Shown in pieces: positions 57,068-64,000 of a stretch of DNA of 64,000 nt. Position numbers and translations under genes: made by a program. The notes under the pieces are model-generated. The model saw nothing but the letters and a program-made list of their open reading frames with translations. It had not been told where the DNA came from and searched no databases. The stretch comes from Datnioides undecimradiatus (Eukaryota > Chordata > Actinopteri > Lobotiformes > Datnioididae), in the NCBI GenBank assembly GCA_008933995.1, contig WARS01000025.1:4695477-4759476 (forward strand). The letters run 5' to 3'. The first letter of the stretch is position 1. The number at the start of each line of letters is the position of its first letter.

Positions 57068-57691
57068 CCATTCTGTTATGGCAGAGCCATTGATGCTGTC
57101 CCTCAGTGATGCTGACGGAGGATATAAATTCATTACTCCCTGAAGCAGACAACCCATCATTCTCAAGACAGTGGTTCTGCATTCACATACAGTGCACATT
57201 TGGGTGTGCATGTGCGCAACACCTCGGTGTGAGCAGCAAATGCGTGTGTAGCACAGTGTGTGTGTCTGTTTGCACTCCCCAGTCTAGTGTGTGGGTGTCA
57301 AAACTGGTGAAGGTCAAGCAGATAGGTGGGGTCAGCTGACTGTTATTCAACAGCAGCCGTAACAGAAGCTGCCAGGGGTATTGATTGACAGCGTTTACAG
57401 CAGACAGCTCCACTTGGCATGTCATCGACATAAAATGTAATACTTCCACCCCAGTCAAAAAGCTCATGATTATCTCCCTGCATGTATCACACTCCCAGTA
57501 TATGCTGTTTTCTAGTCCATGAGCTGACCACGTAGCACATGTGAATATTGATCTGAAGTGGCTACAGTGTGAGCGTGTGTGTGTACCGTGTGTTCACCCC
57601 TTTATAAATGGTTCTGACCTTCCACGTGTGTGGACACCATTATCTGCAAATTACAGAACAATGAGAAAAACAGGACTCTACAGCCACACTT
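57068..57691. other. Unique noncoding DNA
   Basis: It contains scattered GTGT words but no further clear repeat. No gene is recognised. Confidence 0.5.
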
Positions 57692-57840
57692 GCTGCTCTG
57701 TGAGGCTAGTTTTAGGCACAGCTATGGTTTTCAGCTAAATGATAACGTGGGCATGCTAAAATGTCTGTTCACATCTTTGTTAAGAGTGTTAGCATGTGAA
57801 AATTGGCTAATTAGCACTAAACTGGGAATCCATTTCCGAT
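57692..57840 (+). repeat. Teleost dispersed repeat, copy 2, 5' part
   Basis: It aligns in order with copy 1 (50693-51000) through shared words at 57733-57749, 57786-57795 and 57806-57816. The continuation of the family lies at 58494-58858. The roughly 650 bases between hold a CA microsatellite and sequence I do not recognise, so the copy was either interrupted or partly deleted. Confidence 0.75.
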
Positions 57841-57932
57841 CTCTGAGTCATCGACCCCTGAGCCCTCAACCATCATAACATATTTTAAAAGCCTGGCCCA
57901 CCCACCCCACATCAGCACCAGAGCACACCCTG

Positions 57933-57980
<48 letters not shown>

Positions 57981-58493
57981 CAAAATTAACACCCAATAAG
58001 AATAACTTATCGCAGTGACAAGTATTTAAAAAGCTTTTGATAGTCAGATAATCTGGTTAATTAGGGTGCTAACTTTGGGGCAAACCCCCTCTGGCTTCTA
58101 CACAGGAGCTGTGAAGAAAGTCAAGGGAACGTCTTGGTTGTTGAGGAGCCGCAACGTTAAATCATCAGCTGGCTGTGATGTCCACTGTAAACAATACACT
58201 TTACTGCAACTACATAACTTCCCTGCTCAGTCACACACAACCAAACATTCTACTTAATGGCTCCTTCCATAAAAGAAGACATGCTACTCTTATAACAAAA
58301 GCAATAACCAATCCTCAATGTCACAGTCGATCATAATGTTTAACTGTCAACATTGTTATGTGGAAATTTGGCAGACAAATAAAATATACTGACTTGATGA
58401 TAGTGCAAGAGGAAAAGTTGAGATCAGTATTAAAGGCCTGTGTCCTCTTGGTACCAGGATATTTGCCCATCACTTCACGGTTATTTGTCCAAT
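57841..58493. other. Sequence between the two parts of repeat copy 2
   Basis: Apart from the CA microsatellite at 57935-57977, this is unique AT-rich DNA in which I see no gene. Part of it may be diverged repeat, for example around 58360-58440. Confidence 0.4.
57935..57977 (+). repeat. (AC)n microsatellite
   Basis: About 21 uninterrupted AC units, the longest CA array in the window together with the one at 35199-35241. Confidence 0.97.
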
Positions 58494-58858
58494 AGTGGTT
58501 GAAACATAAAGATCAAAAATATTATCAAAGGAAAGTCATTGGGATTCATCATCTTGGAACCATGAATGTCTGTTCAGTGACCACCAACCTGCTGGTGGTG
58601 CTAGAGGAAATGTCAACGGATCATCAAAGTCATCCTCTGGATACCATGAGTGCCTGTACCAAATGTCATGGCAATCCATCTCAAAACTGCTGAGACATTT
58701 CACTAAAACATAAAAAATGTCAATATCGCACTGGCAATAAAAGAAAAGTCAGAGGATCACCGAAGTCGGTTGGATTCATCCTCTGAGGACACGAATGTCT
58801 GTGCAAAATTTTAATAGCAACCCATGCAACACTTGCTGAGATGATTCAGTCAGGACCA
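58494..58858 (+). repeat. Teleost dispersed repeat, copy 2, internal tandem monomers
   Basis: Three diverged monomers of about 100-150 bases can be seen, each built as (ggattcatc)-tct-gga-ccatgaatgtctgt. The core words lie at 58542-58573, 58631-58657 and 58772-58802. Monomers 2 and 3 also have gaggaaa or gaaaagtca upstream, and gcaatccat-like and gctgagac-like words downstream. The same order (aaaagtca, atcaccaaag, attcatcctct, atgaatgtctgt, gcaatccat) is the signature of a family I know from fish genomes. No open frame is intact. Confidence 0.85.
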
Positions 58859-59599
58859 GAACTGTAAGCCTGATTAATTAACTGTTCTAGTGACATCCCT
58901 AGAGCCACACCATTGGCTACAAAATTACTAGAGAGTCACATACTGAAGGCATTAAAAAAGCACACACATAGTTTCAGAAATGTTTTGAAAATGATTTAAT
59001 CTTAATTCAATCTTAATAGAAAATGGCCACTGGCCCACTTTAGGGTATTTTTGGGTTCTTATTTGTACATTCTTCAGCGGTTCTCATTTTCTCCCCTTTC
59101 CCTTGGTGATTTATGACTGGCATAGGTATCGCTTTAAACGCACCCAAAATGGCCCTTCCTCAATGCCCAATGGAGTTATTCAATTGCCACCCAATATGGC
59201 AGGGACAAATGACAGCCATTAGGGTGCAAAGCTTCCAGTTGCACTTTGGTCTGAGGCTCTCACCTAGTGATTATGCTGGGCATTCATCAGGAAGAGGCTA
59301 GAATCTCTAAAAAAAGATCATTATTTCCTTATTACAGCAACTAGACCAATATTATATTCTTTGACCCAGGAAATTTTGCTTGAGCGGTCATACTTTCTGC
59401 ATTACAGAGATCCACAGAACAGCACCTACAAAGAATGTTTTTGTGTACAAGCAATATCAAAATGTAGTTAAGACTACATGACACTACGAAGGGCCTGAAA
59501 AAGTTCAAAGAGCTTGAAGAGGTCAAAGAGCGCAGACAGATCAGACACAAAGACACTGTGGTATTTGCCCAAAATGTCATTGTGTTTGATGCTACCCAC
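58859..59599. other. Unique noncoding DNA
   Basis: No gene is recognised. A CAAT/TTAATTAA-rich patch lies at 58985-59025. Confidence 0.5.
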
Positions 59600-59880
59600 A
59601 GTCTGAAATGGGAAAAAAGAATGAATGAGGACTGGACAAAGACAAGCAGGACAGCAAAAGAGAGATAGAGTGATGAGAAAATTGGATTGAACATCTGAGT
59701 GGAGCAGGGGACAAGAGAGTAGACAATGTGGTGAGAAATTGAGAAGATATAAGCATGAGGTATAAAGAGCAGATGAATAAAAGTGGGAGGAAAAGAAAAT
59801 ACCATCACCAAATCATCAAAGCCCCCAGTCTAAACAAGACAGAGAAAGGCAAATGTAAAATGGCAGAGAAAGAGACATAT
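59600..59880 (+). repeat. Purine-rich tract
   Basis: A/G-dominated with occasional T. The 156-codon hydrophobic - strand frame over 59341-59811 is its pyrimidine complement and is not a credible protein. Confidence 0.65.
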
Positions 59881-60979
59881 GGTTCTATTTTTGTGACGAT
59901 GCATTGTGCATGATGGAGACATTTCTAGATCCATTTGGCATTTGGGGAGTACGCTGCAGTTTTGGTGTCAAGAATGAGAAGTATTTGTGCTTTTACTGCC
60001 CACCTGTGTAGACACGGAGTGCGGTGTGTCATGGTCTATTCTCTCTCAAGCCTTCACCCAGCCTTCACATAAGAAAGGATACACAAAATCCTTTCGATGA
60101 GGTTGATTTTACCGTGCTATATTGCATAATCCCGCAGGAAAAGTGCAACATGTGACTGTGACACCCAATAAGTGTCCTTATAAGCTACAGCATGTTAACC
60201 ACATGCTTTATTGGTTTCCAAGATAATTAAAGTAGTATTCAGATGCTACTGTAACAGAGGACGTTATGTATCTGACAACTTATTCCTTGTGTTTGCATTT
60301 TGATTTCCTATACCATGTGCATTTTAACTATTTGCCATGCAGAGTCTTGCAATTTAGCAAGAAATAAAGACTGAATGTTCAAACTGAGAAACTCAATTTT
60401 CTAAAGCGACTTTCAAGTGTCTGCAAGTTCATTTTCATTTCAAACAGTGTAAATGAAATCCAAGGACGGTCTGTAGCTGAGAAGAAACACATTCAGGAAT
60501 CTAAAAAGCTGCATGGTGGTAAAGACACAACGCAAAGTTTGCCACTAATCAGTTTCTGTTGGATTACAGGCAAAGCAGAACTGGCTGGGGGCAAATGAAT
60601 AAATAAAAACTTGCCTGAAAACTCCATTATGATTTACCATAAAAGCTGATAAAGAAAATGTGACATAGTGGTGGGACAGGTAATGCAGTGTTTGCCTGCA
60701 GTGGATAAATATCTGTGGATTTTTATTGCATTTTCTAGAATTCTTCTTTTCTGTGTCCTTTGCCTCCAGGATTAAGTACAAGCAAAAATGAATTGCTGCT
60801 TGGCACAAAGACGGTTCAGGTTTCTTGTTTATTCAGTGTTTGCTGAGGAGAAAGCAACCCACCAGCTTGCGAGCTTCGACACACCCACCACAACGGGTGA
60901 GAAGCAGGGGGACCATATTGCTGTATTTTTTCACTTCCACTGGGTCTTCTACATTCACTGCAAGCCTGCAGCCACTAAA
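59881..60979. other. Unique noncoding DNA
   Basis: No gene, microsatellite or RNA is recognised. The 87-codon - strand frame at 60545-60808 has no domain. Confidence 0.5.
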
Positions 60980-61380
60980 TAACAAGAAATCCACTGCCAT
61001 GCGAGCCTCCATTGTTATGGCGAAGACACATTGGATTTGGATGGGGGACAGAATTTATTGGTGGGTGACGCACTGGGAGCTCGACAGTGCCGTTTTCAAC
61101 ATCGTTGCCAGGTCACAACCTTCCCCATATCGCAACCAAACAGTAAAGTATATTTCTGAAACATCTGAGGCAATCCAGCAGAAGACAGCACTGCTCAGTT
61201 TGACAGTCTGATCTGATTTTAATGACCTGGTACCTCGCACTAGACCAACTCTTTTGCATAAAGTTGAGCAGTCATGCACTGCGCCTTTGGATCCTCTGCT
61301 CTCTGTAAAATCATATGTCACCTTCACATATGTCAATATATCCAGAGCATCTGCACCATCAGTCACTGATTCCCAAAAGC
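60980..61380. repeat. Possible degenerate interspersed repeat
   Basis: Words such as gcgagcctccattgttatgg (near 61000) and atatttctgaaacatctgagg (near 61149) resemble dispersed repeats of fish genomes as I remember them. There is no second copy in this window and no terminal repeats, so this is a weak call. The open frames on both strands (up to 128 codons) have no domains. Confidence 0.2.
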
Positions 61381-62760
61381 GGAGCTAACAGAGTGAGCCT
61401 AATGATTTGAGGTGAGATGGCAAAGACGGTAAGATCTATGAGCATTTGTGCATCTGCCCATGTGTTTTTTCACCCAGCCCTATCCGTCAGTCTTAATTAC
61501 TTGGGAAGGGGTTGAGGGGCGCATCCGGCAAAGAAGAGAAAGAACAGAATTAAGACGGGCTTAAAAGAACATCTGTTTTGTTTGCCAAGGTGTGGTTGAG
61601 CTCGTGGGCTCATTTTTGTGGAACCATGCTACTTAAGCAAATATGTTTGCATTCACTTAAAGATAAGAAGTAAAGTTTCATTCACTAACCACAAAGTGTC
61701 ATAGCAATGGTTTGGTTAGTACATTCACGACAGCAATGGTTTATTGTTAATTTCCCACCTATGGAAAGATATATGTGGTATAACTGACAGCAAAGGCCTC
61801 AGATGCAAGATACTGCAAAGGAAGAGGAACAAAGAATTCCTGCCACGGTGCCTGTGAAGATCAAGTTTTGAAGTGTTGGGGGTGGCATGAGAGAAATTCT
61901 CCCAAAAGGTCCATAAAATTGGAGATGTGGGAGGTGCACCAAATGACGGCACAGAAGTAAGGTCGATTAGAGTTCATCAACAGGCTCCAGACAGTGGCTG
62001 TCAGCCAGACTCAGCAGCTTGGAGATATATGGCGTAACAACCACCGATCCTCTGGGATCTCAATCCAGGGGCAGGTTGGATGATGTGCTCGGCCGGGCGT
62101 AGTTTCCACATATGCCGGGGTAAACTAGGAAACTGCTTTCCAAACCAGAACATTAGAGGCTCCAGATACTCAATACAGAATAGGACAAAGAAGCCAGATG
62201 GAGAGCAGTTCATCTTCTTCAATCAGCTCTAAATGAAACGGTATGAGAGGGGATATTTTTGTTAGAGTGAAGAATAGTCTGCAGTTAGCAGCAATCTAAT
62301 GCAACGATACCCAAGTTAAATATTTAGAAAAAATTGTTTCCCAGTTACGAGGATGTATTTTACTGCTGCTTCTTCTGCCTTGATCCATCGTTCATTCTCA
62401 TTTAATCTGCTCTCTTTATGTCTTTGTATCAAATGTCGTTCCTAAGTCGTGTTTCTTTATGCTACATTGGCTCGTGGTCTCATAAAAGAAAATCAAATCT
62501 GAGAAAGAACGCAGTCATTTAAGAGTGATACCAGCGCGCCACATTACTTGAGCACAAATATATTTAGCCCCATAAAAGCAATAAAACTGACAAAATGTGA
62601 GTAAGTAAATTAAAAACCCAAAAATGAATGAAGCCAAGGAATGGAGAAACTGTAATGATGAAGAATTAAGATTCTTTTTGTGTCTTGTTTGTTTGTACGA
62701 TGCCAGGCTCTCTCTATTTTTGGTGTTTTGTTATCTCACTCAGTTAATTCACACTTTTTG
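61381..62760. other. Unique noncoding DNA
   Basis: No gene or repeat is recognised. Confidence 0.5.
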
Positions 62761-62910
62761 TCTGCTGGCTTCTCTCCCTCTCCAGTTGGCCTTTCTTATC
62801 AACTTTCCTCTCTTCCATCTCCTCCTCTCAGCTCTGCCTTTTCTTTTGGGGGAGTTTTAACATCCACTCTTCACCCTAACTCTTCCTTTTCTTTTTACAC
62901 CTCCTCAGTC
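62761..62910 (+). repeat. Pyrimidine-rich tract
   Basis: C/T-dominated. The Leu/Ser/Pro-rich + strand frames here are composition effects. Confidence 0.65.
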
Positions 62911-64000
62911 CCATAATGCTCAGACTTTTGAAGGACTTAGCGAGCACAGTGAACAGTAAACATTTTACAGCATTGTTGGGAACCATAAAGAGGAGTCGTT
63001 TCAACTCTGTCCTAAAATTTTTTCTTAATAATGTCAGTGACTCACTGCAAAGAAGTACACCTCCTCCTTAGTGGGGATATTTACAAAGTTGCCTTGCTCT
63101 CTGCTGCATGCCGTACTGAATGAGGTGTGTGGGCTGGTGCAGGTTTACAGAGTGGGAGCACTTGATTTCATTTAAGGGTGAAATGTTGAGGGTTTGTCAA
63201 GTGTGTGTGAGTGTTTGTGTGCCACTGTGTATTCATGTGTGTACACATGCATTCATGCATCCATATTATTGCACTGTTAGCTGGTAACATATTATTACTG
63301 CCTTCCCCAGTAATTATCACATGCTATAATTAATGTCCCAATTTTAGAAATTACAAATACAGTTTTCAGTTAAATGAAAGTTAGTTGGGCTTGTGGCCTC
63401 CTTGTCATCCAATATTAGTTGAAATCAATATGAAATATGTAACATTTAGTAGATTTGAAATTTGAAGTTTATTTGCAGGTTGAGAGGTCAAAACATTGAG
63501 ATTCAAAATTCAGTGAACAGGCAGTTTAATGTCAGTGCTTCATGCTGTAACTCTGCAAACAATATGTAAGTATATTTCAGTGTACTAATACTTTGCAGAT
63601 CTTCTTTATCTCATGGATGTAATGTGTGATCTGGATCTGGGATCTTCACATTGAGTTGATCGCACACATAAAAAACACTTTTCTAGGTTCTCAGCAAATT
63701 TTACAACCACAAAGCCTTTATAGAATTAAACTTTTCAATACAAAGCTTAATATCTGACAGGAAATAAGGAATCATTACTTTTTAAATATATAATATACAC
63801 AGCATAAAATAATAATATATTCACATGGATTTGTATTGATTTTTTCAACATTTGTTCCTCTGGCCACTTTCCCTGGTTTGCCTCATATTAACAGCTTCTG
63901 TCAGGTCAGGAATTGATTTATTGATAATTGTAGTGAATAGATCAGTTCAGGCTTGTTCCATTCATCTTAACCTTTGCAGGGGCTGGTATGGATTGACAAA
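62911..64000. other. Unique AT-rich noncoding DNA
   Basis: A short T/A-rich patch lies at 63781-63820. No gene, RNA or clear repeat is seen, and the window ends without reaching a recognisable exon. Confidence 0.5.

Noticed and set aside
59341..59811. 156-codon hydrophobic - strand open frame
   Set aside because: It again lies opposite a purine-rich stretch and carries no domain.
1..64000. CRISPR arrays, prokaryotic operons, phage or plasmid genes, endogenous retroviral genes
   Set aside because: None were seen. The regular short repeats are ordinary microsatellites without spacers, and no capsid, integrase or envelope-like frame is recognisable.

Overview
This window looks like noncoding nuclear DNA from a ray-finned fish, probably a spiny-rayed (percomorph) teleost. 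The evidence is dense (CA)n, (GA)n and (CT)n microsatellites, a decayed non-LTR retrotransposon reverse transcriptase of a type common in fish, and two copies of a dispersed repeat that I recognise from teleost genomes. It has no bacterial, phage or plasmid character. There are no operons, no ribosome binding sites before long frames, and no tRNA, rRNA or CRISPR array.

I find no protein-coding gene that I can name. The open frames present are mostly short and carry no domain I recognise. Many are antisense readings of purine-rich or simple-repeat DNA. The window therefore reads as a gene desert or the inside of very long introns. Four weak coding candidates are worth recording: a 45-bp segment at 915-959, a 50-bp segment at 27188-27237 and a 170-bp segment at 30994-31163, each with good flanking splice signals on the + strand, and a GC-rich open block at 24483-24810 on the - strand. 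None is proven.

Layout. 1-5.5 kb is unique AT-rich DNA. 5.55-5.80 kb is a compact CpG-rich block with a consensus splice donor on the - strand. 6.2-6.7 kb looks like a conserved noncoding element. 7.2-7.9 kb is a cluster of simple repeats. 8-13.4 kb is mostly featureless. 13.4-13.7 kb is another element-like block. 14-16.5 kb is pyrimidine-rich and ends in a (CT)n(CA)n compound repeat. 17-23 kb is unique sequence with homopolymers, an element-like block at 19.6-20.25 kb and a CTCF-like site. 23.34-23.62 kb is the retrotransposon remnant. 24.5-24.9 kb and 28.8-29.2 kb are GC-rich blocks. 30-50 kb alternates element-like AT-rich blocks with purine tracts, microsatellites, a G-rich tract and two hairpin-forming inverted repeats. 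50.7-51.0 kb and 57.7-58.9 kb carry two copies of one dispersed repeat family. 59-64 kb is again mostly unique.

The best hypothesis for function is distal regulation of a neighbouring developmental gene. At least ten perfect POU octamers (ATGCAAAT) occur where about two to four are expected, and blocks rich in TAAT and ATTA cores recur. This is inference: conservation could not be tested here. I did not find a novel biological system, and most of the window is ordinary vertebrate intergenic or intronic DNA.
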